A stretch of DNA of 64,000 bases. Source: CAYRGQ01 sp964423925. GTDB taxonomy: Bacteria; Bacteroidota; Bacteroidia; Sphingobacteriales; Sphingobacteriaceae. Below the pieces are notes generated by a model. The model searched no databases and was not told where the DNA came from. It saw nothing but the letters and a program-made list of their open reading frames with translations. Shown here piece by piece: positions 8,133 to 17,077 of this stretch. A program made the translations under genes and the position numbers. Every line of letters starts with the position of its first letter. The first letter of the stretch is position 1. The stretch lies in the NCBI GenBank assembly GCA_964423925.1, contig CAYRGQ010000005.1:1-64000 (forward strand), written 5' to 3'.

Positions 8133-9872
8133 ATGGCTTTTTATACAAACGGCAAAAAGAACAAGTATGACGCCATCATCGTCGGGTCAGGGGCCGGTGG
8201 TGGCATGGCAGGCTATGTATTGGCGCAAGCAGGATTGCGGGTCCTGATGCTCGAATCGGGGCCCTTCTTCGATCCGGCAAAAGACTCCTTGCAAATGCGG
8301 TGGAGCTGGGAGTCGCCTCGACGCGGGGCCTCAACCAATCGGCCTTTTGGCGACTTTGATGCGGCCTTTGGTGGGTGGGAGATCGATGGGGAACCCTACA
8401 CCAATGGCGAAGGCAGCGACTTTCGTTGGTTTCGATCACGCATGCTAGGCGGGCGTACAAACCATTGGGGAAGGATTTCGCTGCGGTTCGGCCCGAAAGA
8501 TTTCAAAGGTGGCAGTTTTGATGGTGCTACAGACGATTGGCCGATTACCTATGAAGAGGTTAAGCCCTTCTACGACCGCCTGGACGTCATGCTGGGCGTC
8601 TACGGCACCAATGAAGGGCTGGAGGATGATCCTGATGGCATTTTTTTGCCCCCGCCCAAGCCTCGTCTTCATGAGCTGCTGATTATGAAAGAGGCTAAGA
8701 AAAAAGGGATACAGGTCATTCCGGGGCGTGGATCCGTGCTCACGCAGCCGCTGGCCAACAATCCGGATCGGGGCATGTGCTTCAATTGTGGACAATGTAA
8801 CCGGGCGTGCAAGGTATACGGTGATTTTTCGTCGTCTTCCTGCTTGGTTATTCCAGCCATCCGGACCGGGAATTTGGAAGTGTTGCCTAACTCGTTGGTG
8901 CGTGAGGTGCTCGTCGACGATGATGGACTGGCCACGGGCGTATCCTATATTAATAAGGAAGACATGCAAGAGTATGAGGTGTATGGTGAACAGGTCATTC
9001 TTGCCGCCAGTGCCTGCGAATCCGCCCGTATATTGCTCAATTCGAAATCTAACCGACACCCGCAAGGACTGGCAAATAGCAGTGGCGTGGTGGGTAAATA
9101 TCTTCACGACTCTACGGGTGTCAGCGTGGGCGCCTATCTCCCGCAACTGAAGGATCGCAAGCGTTATAATGAAGATGGGGTTGGCAGTTTGCACATCTAT
9201 TCGCCGTGGTGGTTGGATAACAAAAAGCTCGATTTTCCCCGAGGATACCACATCGAGTATGGGGGAGGCATGAATATGCCGTCGTTTGGGTACTTGGCAG
9301 ACCTACCGCGTTTCAACGGTAAACTCGCCGAAGCCCACGGCGCCACAAAGCGATCGGGAGGTTATGGACAGTCGCTAATGGAAGAATACCGCAGCTATTT
9401 CGGTACGAAAGTGGTGTTGGCGGGCCGGGGCTTGGCCATCGCCCGAAAAGAGAACTATTGCGAAATCGACTCCACCACGGTCGATAAGTACGGCATTCCG
9501 GTGTTGAAGTTCCATTATAAATGGACGGATGACGAGATCAAGCAGGGCAAGCATATGCAGGACACGTTCCATGACTTGTTCACAAGCATGGGGGCGATAA
9601 TCACTACGCCATACAAAGGAGTGGGCGAGGATTATGGACTAAAAAAGCCCGGCGAAATCATCCACGAAGTGGGAACGGTGCGTATGGGGGACGATCCGAA
9701 AACATCTGCGCTGAATAAATGGTGCCAAGCCCACGACTGCAAAAACCTGTTTGTGGTTGACGGAGGCTCGTTCGTTCAGCAAGGCGACAAGAACCCCACG
9801 TGGACTATACTGGCCTTATCGATGCGTACGGCCGAATACATTCTTGAGCAACGCGGAAAACTGAACTTGTAG
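8133..9872 (+). CDS. GMC-family FAD oxidoreductase (large subunit)
   Basis: 579 residues. The FAD-binding Rossmann motif is at 13-43 (DAIIVGSGAGGGMAG), and the GMC C-terminal block has HEVGTVRMGDDP and VVDGGSFVQQGDKNPTWTI. A cysteine group, Cys216, 219, 222, 226 (C-x2-C-x2-C-x3-C) plus Cys237, could bind an iron-sulfur cluster as in FAD-dependent glucose dehydrogenases. There is no signal peptide; the adjacent small subunit (9925-10554) carries one and probably escorts it through Tat. Known relatives oxidise sugar hydroxyls in the periplasm, including at C3 of glucosides. It is the first gene of an eleven-gene operon. A short inverted repeat (AATCAG/CTGATT, 8078-8096) lies in the leader. Confidence 0.92.
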   Translation: MAFYTNGKKNKYDAIIVGSGAGGGMAGYVLAQAGLRVLMLESGPFFDPAKDSLQMRWSWESPRRGASTNRPFGDFDAAFGGWEIDGEPYTNGEGSDFRWFRSRMLGGRTNHWGRISLRFGPKDFKGGSFDGATDDWPITYEEVKPFYDRLDVMLGVYGTNEGLEDDPDGIFLPPPKPRLHELLIMKEAKKKGIQVIPGRGSVLTQPLANNPDRGMCFNCGQCNRACKVYGDFSSSSCLVIPAIRTGNLEVLPNSLVREVLVDDDGLATGVSYINKEDMQEYEVYGEQVILAASACESARILLNSKSNRHPQGLANSSGVVGKYLHDSTGVSVGAYLPQLKDRKRYNEDGVGSLHIYSPWWLDNKKLDFPRGYHIEYGGGMNMPSFGYLADLPRFNGKLAEAHGATKRSGGYGQSLMEEYRSYFGTKVVLAGRGLAIARKENYCEIDSTTVDKYGIPVLKFHYKWTDDEIKQGKHMQDTFHDLFTSMGAIITTPYKGVGEDYGLKKPGEIIHEVGTVRMGDDPKTSALNKWCQAHDCKNLFVVDGGSFVQQGDKNPTWTILALSMRTAEYILEQRGKLNL

Positions 9873-9924
9873 CAAGGGGGCGGCGTGTGCGATGCGGTCC
9901 GCGCCCTTATAGACCTATACGATC

Positions 9925-10554
9925 ATGGACAAAATGAAAAGACGGGATGCAATCAAAGCCATCGGTGTGTCTGTATTGGCCGGGAGTATGTTATTCCATC
10001 GATGCAGCAACGAAAAGGCAACTCGCGTCGTTACGCAAGCCAACCTCGATCTCGTCGACGGACTGGAGCTTTGGGAACGGGAACGGTTTGATACATTGAA
10101 TTCGTATCGTTTTTTTGACGAGCACGAGATGGAAACCTTGTCGGATTTGGCCGATCTGATACTGCCGGGAGACGGACAATCCCCACGTGCCACGGAGGTA
10201 GACGTGCCGGAGTTTATCGAGTTTATCGTCAAGGATATCCCAGACTTCCAGAGCCCGATGCGGGACGGCTTAAAATGGTTAGATACTTATGCCGAGTCGC
10301 TACATCAATCGGTATTTGTCAAACTTGACACTTTCCAAAAGACCGGCATATTGGATGCTATTTCTTATCCCGAAACGGCGGACGCAACCTTGGCGCCAGG
10401 CGTCGGATTCTTTACCCTAATGCGCGAATTGACGGCATCGGGATATTTCACCACCGAAGCCGGCATGCAATACCTGGGCTATGCGGGCAATAGGCCGAAT
10501 GTTTGGGAAGGTGTGCCTAGCGATGTGCTCCAGCAATACGGGCTAACAACGTAG
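9925..10554 (+). CDS. Gluconate 2-dehydrogenase subunit 3 family protein
   Basis: 209 residues (or 206 from the inner ATG at 9934). The N-terminus KRRDAIKAIGVSVLAGSMLFHRC is a twin-arginine export signal, with a Cys at residue 27 that might be lipidated. The body, LSDLADLILPGD followed by VPEFIEFIVKDIP, matches the small subunit of membrane-bound sugar dehydrogenases. In that family the small subunit is needed for export and stability of the GMC subunit. The C-terminal GMQYLGYAGNRPNVWEG is also typical. It lies 52 bases after the GMC gene, and the two products should form one periplasmic complex. Confidence 0.92.
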   Translation: MDKMKRRDAIKAIGVSVLAGSMLFHRCSNEKATRVVTQANLDLVDGLELWERERFDTLNSYRFFDEHEMETLSDLADLILPGDGQSPRATEVDVPEFIEFIVKDIPDFQSPMRDGLKWLDTYAESLHQSVFVKLDTFQKTGILDAISYPETADATLAPGVGFFTLMRELTASGYFTTEAGMQYLGYAGNRPNVWEGVPSDVLQQYGLTT

Positions 10555-10585
10555 TCACCTAATCGTAGGACATAAATCTAATGAT

Positions 10586-12034
10586 ATGAAAAAAGATGGC
10601 AATAGACAGTCCCGCAGGGACTTCATCAGCAAAACCGGATTGGCCATTGCTGGCGTTACGATTGTGCCGCGCCACGTGCTGGGCGGCAAAGGCTTCGTAG
10701 CACCTAGCGACAAGCTGGTGGTCGCTGGGGTAGGGGTCGGCGGTAAAGGTAGGGGAGACATAAACAATTTCCACAACACTGGAAAAGCCGAAATTGGTTA
10801 CCTCTGCGATGTGGACGACCGCATGGCACAGGAGTCGCGTGAGAAATATCCCAAGGCGAAATATTATCACGACTGGCGTGAGCTGTTCGACAGGGAATCT
10901 GCACATTTCGATGCGGTATCAGTATCTACGCCCGACCACAATCACGCCATCATTGCGATGGGCGCAATGCAGTTGGGTAAACACGTATATGTGCAGAAGC
11001 CGATGACACACGACATCTACGAGGCGCGGAAGCTGACAGAGGCTGCGGCGCGTTATAAGGTGGTGACTCAGATGGGCAACCAGGGGGCTTCGGGCGACGG
11101 CGTCAGGCAGCTGCGCGAATGGTATGACGCCGGCCTCATTGGCGACGTACATACGGTGTATACCTGGACCAACCGACCGGTATGGCCGCAAGGAATCCCT
11201 TGGCCGAGCCAGTCGGCACCCACACCTGACGGTCTCAATTGGGATCTTTGGCTGGGCACGGCGCCCTATAAAGAATACGTAGAAGGCTTGGTGCCCCGGA
11301 GTTGGCGGGGTTGGTGGGATTACGGTACCGGTGCGTTGGGCGACCTGGGATGTCATCTGCTGGAAGCGCCCTTCGCCGTGTTGGGATTGAAATATCCGAC
11401 GGACGTACAGGCTACCGTAGGAAGTGTCTACACGGATTTCGGTACCCGCGGATACTTTGCGGACAGCTGCCCGCCATCCAGTTATGCCACGCTTACATTT
11501 TCAAAAACGGAACGAACCCAAGGGGAAGTCAAGCTTCATTGGATGGACGGCGGCATCAAGCCGGCACGGCCCGACGAATTGGAACCGGACGAGATCATGG
11601 GCGATGGCAATAGCGGTATTCTCTTCGTTGGTACCAAAGGTAAAATGATGGCGAGCGAATATGCTGCCAATCCGCGGCTGATTCCCGTGTCGCGCACGGC
11701 CGAGGTACAAGTGCCGCAGCGTTACGAGCGCGTCAAAGACGGCGCCGCCGGACATTACGCCCAATGGGTGGAAGGTGCTATCGCGGGTTATGGTAAAGCC
11801 CAGCTGAGTGCGCCCTTCGAACTTTCCGGACCCCTGACGGAAACGGTGTTAATGGCCAATTTGGCCATCCGCGTAGCCGATATCCCGCACGCGCGGGTCA
11901 ACCGCCCCGGATTTGACTACCCCGGAAGCAATAAGGTTCTCCGATGGGATGCTCAAAACATGCGCATCACCAACCATGACGAGGCGAACCAATTTGTCAA
12001 ACGCGAGTACCGGCAAGGTTGGGGTACATTGTAA
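10586..12034 (+). CDS. Tat-exported Gfo/Idh/MocA oxidoreductase
   Basis: 482 residues. Arg10-Arg11 in RRDFISKTGLAIAGVTIVP form a Tat signal, so the enzyme should fold with its cofactor before export. A Rossmann domain follows (about 43-160: VVAGVGVGGKGRGDI, then HVYVQKP with Lys138 at the usual EKP position), then the C-terminal alpha/beta substrate domain (WWDYGTGALGDLGCHLLEAP). Exported Gfo/Idh proteins in Bacteroidota probably hold NAD(P) tightly and carry out redox-neutral steps on sugars, including 3-keto-glycoside chemistry. It is the third gene of the operon, 31 bases after subunit 3. Confidence 0.92.
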   Translation: MKKDGNRQSRRDFISKTGLAIAGVTIVPRHVLGGKGFVAPSDKLVVAGVGVGGKGRGDINNFHNTGKAEIGYLCDVDDRMAQESREKYPKAKYYHDWRELFDRESAHFDAVSVSTPDHNHAIIAMGAMQLGKHVYVQKPMTHDIYEARKLTEAAARYKVVTQMGNQGASGDGVRQLREWYDAGLIGDVHTVYTWTNRPVWPQGIPWPSQSAPTPDGLNWDLWLGTAPYKEYVEGLVPRSWRGWWDYGTGALGDLGCHLLEAPFAVLGLKYPTDVQATVGSVYTDFGTRGYFADSCPPSSYATLTFSKTERTQGEVKLHWMDGGIKPARPDELEPDEIMGDGNSGILFVGTKGKMMASEYAANPRLIPVSRTAEVQVPQRYERVKDGAAGHYAQWVEGAIAGYGKAQLSAPFELSGPLTETVLMANLAIRVADIPHARVNRPGFDYPGSNKVLRWDAQNMRITNHDEANQFVKREYRQGWGTL

Positions 12035-12045
12035 ACACGCAAGTA

Positions 12046-12711
12046 ATGAACGTTAACGTCTTTTTTTTATGTTTGGTCGTGGCGATGGTGACGAGCCAGC
12101 CGCAGGCCTTTTCCCAAGCTAGTGATTGGGTGCCCTTGTTTGATGGGAAAACACTCAACGGTTGGAAAGCGAGCGAAAACGACTCCTCCTTCCGAGTGGT
12201 CGACGGATGCATTGTGCATGATGGCCCCCGTTCGCATCTCTACTACGTCGGTGAGGTGGCAGAGCACCAGTTTACGGATTTTGAGTTTAAGGCGATGGTT
12301 TACACGTTTGCCAATGCTAATTCAGGCATCTATTTCCATACCCGTTTCCAAGAGAAAGGATTCCCCAATTATGGCTATGAAGTGCAGGTGAACAATTCAC
12401 ATCGGGATATTATCCGGACGGGTAGCCTGTACAATATTGTCGACGTAGCGGACCACTATGCGCTCGACGAAGAATGGTTCGAACTGTATGTCCGGGTAGA
12501 GGGGCGTAGGGTCATTGTGAAGGTCGATGGCATTACGGTAGTCGATTATACTGAGCTCGACGATAAGTCGCGATTGGTACGGGGGGATGATCACTTCGGG
12601 CGGTTTATCGGCCAAGGGACCTTTGCAATCCAAGCGCACGATCCCAATTCGAAAGTGATGTACAAAGATATTCAGGTGCGGCTATCAAACTCAAACCGGA
12701 GCGCGCTATGA
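12046..12711 (+). CDS. DUF1080 (3-keto-disaccharide hydrolase-like) protein
   Basis: 221 residues from the ATG at 12046, 11 bases after the preceding stop; a TTG start at 12019 inside the previous gene is less likely. A Sec signal (MNVNVFFLCLVVAMVTSQPQAFSQ) precedes a lectin-like jelly roll with LFDGKTLNGWK and FQLHG-type blocks (NSGIYFHTRFQEKG, YEVQVNN, IQAHDPNSKVMYKDI). This family includes enzymes cleaving 3-keto-glycosides. Together with the upstream oxidoreductases it suggests periplasmic oxidation followed by cleavage. Its stop overlaps the next start (ATGA). Confidence 0.9.
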   Translation: MNVNVFFLCLVVAMVTSQPQAFSQASDWVPLFDGKTLNGWKASENDSSFRVVDGCIVHDGPRSHLYYVGEVAEHQFTDFEFKAMVYTFANANSGIYFHTRFQEKGFPNYGYEVQVNNSHRDIIRTGSLYNIVDVADHYALDEEWFELYVRVEGRRVIVKVDGITVVDYTELDDKSRLVRGDDHFGRFIGQGTFAIQAHDPNSKVMYKDIQVRLSNSNRSAL

Positions 12712-13436
12712 GACCAGTCGTTCAGATTTCGTTGGACTTGACCGATATCGAAGAGGCTGTCGATACGGCGCGGATGGCGCTGCGGGCTGGCGTCGACTGG
12801 CTCGAAGTAGGTACACCCTTGGTGCTGGCGGAGGGGCTGCACGGCGTTCGTCGCCTGCGTAAGGAATTTCCGGACACCCCCTTGGTTGTTGACCTGAAAA
12901 CGATGGATGGAGGCTATTTGGAGGCTGAAATGATGGCCCAAGCAGGCGCCACGCATGTAGTGGTCATGGCGCGTGCCCATGTGGAGACCATCAAATGTGT
13001 CGTACAGGCGGGGCGCGACTTCGGCATTAAGGTCATGGGGGATAACCTCGCCTGCGACAATATGGTTGACGGGGCCAAGCTGCTCGAAGATCTGGGTTGC
13101 GATTACGTCGTCCACCATATCGGCTATGATGAACGCAGAGGCTTAGCGGCGCAGGGCCAACCTTATCCTAGCCCGTTGGATCAATTGGCCGAAATTGTGA
13201 GTGCCGTTGAGGTGCCCGTTCAGGCCGTGGGCGGTCTATCCATCGAACAGGCTATCCAATGCCCCGCACACGGTGCCCCGTTGGTCGTGTTGGGTGCCCC
13301 GCTAACCATCGACGCCGATGCATTCAAGACATCGAGTGGCGATTTGGATGCCATACTCAAAACCATCTGCGACAGTATCCATTCGCAGCACATAACCCAA
13401 ACATTTAAAAAACCATGGAGTTTTTATCACTCGTAA
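12708..13436 (+). CDS. KGPDC/hexulose-phosphate synthase-type decarboxylase or aldolase
   Basis: 242 residues of the orotidine-phosphate-decarboxylase suprafamily. Asp10, Glu33, the Asp62-x-Lys64-x2-Asp67 triad (VDLKTMDGG) and His136 fall at the positions known for 3-keto-L-gulonate-6-phosphate decarboxylase. GGLSIEQA (175-182) is one phosphate-binding loop. The second loop, usually VGRAIT with an essential Arg, reads LGAPLT here, so the Arg is missing. A metal-dependent decarboxylation or aldol step on a sugar-acid or ketose phosphate is expected, but with altered phosphate contacts. Overlaps with both neighbouring genes imply translational coupling. Confidence 0.85.
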   Translation: MRPVVQISLDLTDIEEAVDTARMALRAGVDWLEVGTPLVLAEGLHGVRRLRKEFPDTPLVVDLKTMDGGYLEAEMMAQAGATHVVVMARAHVETIKCVVQAGRDFGIKVMGDNLACDNMVDGAKLLEDLGCDYVVHHIGYDERRGLAAQGQPYPSPLDQLAEIVSAVEVPVQAVGGLSIEQAIQCPAHGAPLVVLGAPLTIDADAFKTSSGDLDAILKTICDSIHSQHITQTFKKPWSFYHS

Positions 13437-14440
13437 ATTTTAACGCCGCGCCGGGTTCGGTGGAGCTCCGCAAGTTACCAAAGCCTGCGGCCGGCCCATC
13501 GGAGGTAATCCTCGAAGTGAAAAACGTGGGCGTGTGCGGGAGCGACTTGCACCAATGGACGGCGAGCCACAGCTGGCCCGTTAACTATCCCGTGGTGTTG
13601 GGACACGAATTTGCCGGCGTGGTGCATGAGGTGGGTGCGGATGTACAGCGATGGTGCGTGGGCGATCGGGTCGTGAGCGAAACGGCGGCCGTGATTGATG
13701 CCAACAGTCCGCTGTCAAGGGTGGGCCTCTATAATTTGGATCCCTCGCGAAAGGGCTTCGGATATGGTGTTGACGGCGCTATGGCTAGGTATGTGGCTGT
13801 CCCCGCCCGCTGCCTTCATCGGATCCCCGATGCGCTGAGCTTTGAAAAAGCATGCTTGACAGAGCCGTGTAGTGTCGCTTATAATGCCGTAGTGAATAAT
13901 GCGGAGATTCGACCCGGTGATCGCGTGATTGTGATTGGTCCTGGCACCATCGGTATGCTGTGTGCCCTAATGGCTCAGCTCATGGGCGCGGAAGTGGCTG
14001 TCGTGGGTCTTCCTGCAGATCGCAAACGGTTGGATGTCGCCGCGGCCTACGGAATGCATGCGATTAGTGGAGACGCCAGCCATTGGGCGCGGGAGCTTGA
14101 TGGGTTGGGCGCTGATTGCGTGATTGACTCGGCGGGCGTGAGCGAAACCCTCCAGCAGGCTATCGAATGGGTGCGGCCGAACGGGCAAATCGTGAAAGTC
14201 GGGTGGGGGCCACAACCAATCGGCTTCTCGTTGGATCCCATTGTGCAAAAAAACGTCAGGATACAAGGTAGTTTTAGCCATAATTGGCCGATATGGGAGA
14301 AAGTAATCCGCCTTTTGGCAACCAACAAGCTGGATGTGAGTCATATCATTGGCGGCGTTTGGCCCTTGACGGAATGGGAAGAGGCGTTTCGAAAGATGAA
14401 AAACGGCGAGGTTATCAAAAGCGTATTGCGCCCTGAGTGA
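13415..14440 (+). CDS. Medium-chain dehydrogenase lacking the structural zinc site
   Basis: 341 residues, in the sorbitol/threonine dehydrogenase group. The catalytic-zinc ligands are present: Cys41 (CGSDLH), His64-Glu65 (LGHEFAG) and Glu150 (TEPCS). The nucleotide fold starts near 172 (VIVIGPGTIGM). The lobe that normally carries four structural-zinc cysteines aligns cleanly with Asp95, Ser98, Ser101 and Asp109, so all four are gone while the flanking RVGLYNL and RKGFGYGVDGAMA are kept. It probably oxidises or reduces a polyol, ketose or sugar-acid intermediate with NAD(P). It overlaps the upstream gene by 22 bases. Confidence 0.9.
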   Translation: MEFLSLVNFNAAPGSVELRKLPKPAAGPSEVILEVKNVGVCGSDLHQWTASHSWPVNYPVVLGHEFAGVVHEVGADVQRWCVGDRVVSETAAVIDANSPLSRVGLYNLDPSRKGFGYGVDGAMARYVAVPARCLHRIPDALSFEKACLTEPCSVAYNAVVNNAEIRPGDRVIVIGPGTIGMLCALMAQLMGAEVAVVGLPADRKRLDVAAAYGMHAISGDASHWARELDGLGADCVIDSAGVSETLQQAIEWVRPNGQIVKVGWGPQPIGFSLDPIVQKNVRIQGSFSHNWPIWEKVIRLLATNKLDVSHIIGGVWPLTEWEEAFRKMKNGEVIKSVLRPE

Positions 14441-14457
14441 AATTCAATTAGCAGATT

Positions 14458-15267
14458 ATGCAAAATAACATACTAGCGGAGAAAGCGGTGATCGTGACGG
14501 GCGCGTTCGGCGGCATCGGGCTGGCTATTGCTAAAGCGTGCCTCGAAGCGGGAGCTTACGTACTGCTCCACGGGCGCAACGAAGCGGAAGTGCCGACAGC
14601 GCTCGCCTTTTTATCCGGTGGCGACCGCGTAGTGCCATTCGTGCAGGATATTCGCAACGACGGATTTGCCGAAGCCCTCGTGGCAGCCGCAATCCAACGG
14701 TTTGGACGATTGGACGGCATCGCAAACAACGCCGCATGGGTCGTATCGTCGCGCATCGAGGACACCGACTTGCTTTTAATGCGGGAAGTACTTGAGATTA
14801 ATGCATTGGCACCTTTTGCCATCATTCAGGCTGCGTTGCCGCATTTGGCGAAGACCAAAGGTGCTGTCGTGAACATCGGTTCGGTGAACGCGTATGCTGG
14901 CGAACCGGGCTTGTTGGCTTATAGCGTTTCCAAAGGCGCACTGATGACATTGACACGAAACCTTGGCGATAGCCTGCATCGCGACTATGGCATCCGTGTC
15001 AACCAGCTCAATGCCGGATGGGTATTGACGGAAAAGGAGCAATCCCGTAAAGTATCCCATGGGCTTCCGCCCGACTGGTACGCCCAAATATCTCCGATGT
15101 ACGCACCCGCCAGGCGACTGTTAGACCCGAAGGAGATTGCGAATTCGGTCGTGTTTTGGCTTTCCGACCTTTTGGGTCCGGTCAGCGGTCAGGCCATCGA
15201 ACTGGAACAGCACCCAATTATCGGGCGCAATCCAGAAAAAAATCTGGATGCGTTAAATCGGGGATAG
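14458..15267 (+). CDS. Short-chain dehydrogenase/reductase
   Basis: 269 residues, a classical SDR. TGAFGGIG (14-21) binds NAD(P), and ANNAAW, Ser142 in NIGSVNAY, Tyr155 and Lys159 (YSVSKG) form the catalytic set. The C-terminal region, NSVVFWLSDLLGPVSGQAIELEQHP, is the usual SDR tail. It is cytoplasmic and sits 17 bases after the zinc dehydrogenase and one base before the isomerase gene, so it is firmly part of the operon. It likely handles an adjacent oxidation state of the same carbohydrate; the substrate is not evident. Confidence 0.92.
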   Translation: MQNNILAEKAVIVTGAFGGIGLAIAKACLEAGAYVLLHGRNEAEVPTALAFLSGGDRVVPFVQDIRNDGFAEALVAAAIQRFGRLDGIANNAAWVVSSRIEDTDLLLMREVLEINALAPFAIIQAALPHLAKTKGAVVNIGSVNAYAGEPGLLAYSVSKGALMTLTRNLGDSLHRDYGIRVNQLNAGWVLTEKEQSRKVSHGLPPDWYAQISPMYAPARRLLDPKEIANSVVFWLSDLLGPVSGQAIELEQHPIIGRNPEKNLDALNRG

Positions 15268-15268
15268 T

Positions 15269-16150
15269 ATGCCGGAATTAGCTGTATTTCCCAAAGCGTT
15301 TATGCACGAACTATGCGTGAGCGGCAAAATGACGCTCCGCGAATGGATCGATATGGCCGGTAGCCTACGGATTGACGGATTGGAATGGTATGCAGGTTTT
15401 CTCGAGATGCAAGACGAGCGAAATTGGCGCGCGTTGCGTCAATCCGTGGAGGATGCAGGCCTGCAGATGCCCATGATGTGCTGTTCCCCGGACTTCACCC
15501 ACCCCGACCCGGCATTTCGGCAGCGGCAGATCGCGCTGCAAAAGCATTGGATTGATATGACCTACGCCATGGGCGGCTCCTATTGTCGGGTACTGTCGGG
15601 GCAGCGACGCCCCGAGTTGGCCGTGGATGAAGGAGTTAGATTCGCCGCCGAAGCCATATCGGCTTGCCTCGAATACGCAGGCGACCGAGGCATTACCCTG
15701 ATATTAGAAAACCATTATAAGGACGATTTTTGGACGTTTCCGGAATTTGCCCAGCGGACCACCGTTTTTTGCCAACTAGTGGATGCGATTGAAAGTCCGT
15801 ATTTTGGCGTCAATTACGATCCGAGCAATGCGTTTTTGGCGGGCGAGGATCCCATAGACTTACTGGAACGGGTCAAGCATCGCGTGAAAACCATGCACGC
15901 GAGCGACCGATACCTAGTGGGGGGTACCCTAGCCGACTTGCGCGCCATGGAAGAAGGCAGCGAAGGCTACGCGTCCGTGTTACGGCATGGCGAGATCGGA
16001 AAAGGACTGAATGATTATGATCGGATTTTTTCGATATTGCGTGAGGTTAAATTCGACGGCTGGATCAGTATTGAGGACGGCGTGGATGGCATGGCTCAAT
16101 TAGAGCGAAGTGTAGATTTTGTTAACCGAAAAATCAAGGAATATTGGTAG
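15269..16150 (+). CDS. Sugar phosphate isomerase/epimerase family TIM barrel
   Basis: 293 residues of the xylose-isomerase-like AP2EC superfamily. Recognisable barrel segments are LRIDGLEWYAG, LILENHYKDDFW (the Glu metal ligand about residue 148), FGVNYDPSNAFLAGEDP (Asp ligand), KTMHASDRY (His ligand) and the terminal FDGWISIEDGVDG (second Glu). These fit a divalent-metal ketose/aldose isomerase or 2-keto epimerase. No signal peptide. It starts one base after the SDR stop, indicating coupling. Specificity cannot be read. Confidence 0.9.
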   Translation: MPELAVFPKAFMHELCVSGKMTLREWIDMAGSLRIDGLEWYAGFLEMQDERNWRALRQSVEDAGLQMPMMCCSPDFTHPDPAFRQRQIALQKHWIDMTYAMGGSYCRVLSGQRRPELAVDEGVRFAAEAISACLEYAGDRGITLILENHYKDDFWTFPEFAQRTTVFCQLVDAIESPYFGVNYDPSNAFLAGEDPIDLLERVKHRVKTMHASDRYLVGGTLADLRAMEEGSEGYASVLRHGEIGKGLNDYDRIFSILREVKFDGWISIEDGVDGMAQLERSVDFVNRKIKEYW

Positions 16151-16167
16151 CTCATTAAACAAAGCAT

Positions 16168-17076
16168 ATGGTCGATTACACAAAGGTTTTCTGCTTTGGT
16201 GAGGTGCTGTGGGATGTCGTAGGTGAGGAAGAATTGGCGGGCGGCGCGCCCCTCAACGTGGCCTATCATCTGGCTAAGGACGCCCGTTACGAGGTATGCA
16301 TGATTAGTAGCGTCGGTTGTGACGAGCCCGGCCGGCGTATGCGCAATCTAATTGCTGATTGGGGAATTGATACCCGCTTCATGCAGGTGAACGAACACTA
16401 TGACACCGGTAGGGTGGTGGCTAATATTACTGACAAGGAAAACGTTAGTTATGAGATTTTGTCGCCGGTAGCCTGGGATTATATAAACTGGGACAGTGAA
16501 TTGTATGGCGACACCACAAAGGATGCTTGCTTGGTGTACGGTAGTTTGGCTACCCGTAATGCGGTGAGCAAGGAGTCGCTGTATCGGTTGTTGCCGAACG
16601 GTTCATTCAATGTGTTTGATGTCAACTTTCGAGCGGGGTTTTACGATGGGCCTACGCTTGCCAAGCTGTTGGATTATACGGATTTGCTGAAGCTGAGCGA
16701 GGCCGAGTTGGCTACCTTAACGGCAATTTTCCACCCCGGTTTGGCAGAAGCCTCCGAAGAGGAACAGTTGAATAAGCTGATGACTCGTTTTTGGATTGGA
16801 GAAGTCATCGTCACGCGGGGTGCCCATGGTGCGATGCACATGTCTTCGGGCGGTTCGGTCGAGGTACCCGGCGTACCGGTTACCGTAGCGGATACCATCG
16901 GTAGTGGCGACGCTTTTCTAGCGGGATACTTACGCTACCGTTTGGCAGGGGCCCCCGTGCGGTCCTCCTTGGAAAACGCCGCGGCATTAGGCGCGTTCAA
17001 TGCCCAACTACGGGGCGGATGCCCGCCCTATGCGTTGACCGACTTTGAGCAGTTCAAAACCGACAACCGATTGTGA
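16168..17076 (+). CDS. PfkB-family sugar kinase
   Basis: 302 residues. The N-terminal substrate block is GEVLWDVVGEEELAGGAPLNVAYHLA, and the ATP and anion-hole motif ADTIGSGDAF holds the catalytic base Asp248. Length and layout match ribokinase/fructokinase-like enzymes. It would phosphorylate a sugar, keto-sugar or sugar acid in the cytoplasm and so supply the phosphorylated substrate for the decarboxylase-like enzyme at 12708-13436. It sits 17 bases after the isomerase gene, and the following ATG lies one base past its stop. Confidence 0.92.
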   Translation: MVDYTKVFCFGEVLWDVVGEEELAGGAPLNVAYHLAKDARYEVCMISSVGCDEPGRRMRNLIADWGIDTRFMQVNEHYDTGRVVANITDKENVSYEILSPVAWDYINWDSELYGDTTKDACLVYGSLATRNAVSKESLYRLLPNGSFNVFDVNFRAGFYDGPTLAKLLDYTDLLKLSEAELATLTAIFHPGLAEASEEEQLNKLMTRFWIGEVIVTRGAHGAMHMSSGGSVEVPGVPVTVADTIGSGDAFLAGYLRYRLAGAPVRSSLENAAALGAFNAQLRGGCPPYALTDFEQFKTDNRL

Positions 17077-17077
17077 C

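Noticed and set aside
8445..9251. Minus-strand open frame of 268 codons
   Set aside because: It lies wholly inside the GMC gene, and its translation shows no motif or usual composition; it is a G+C-driven shadow.
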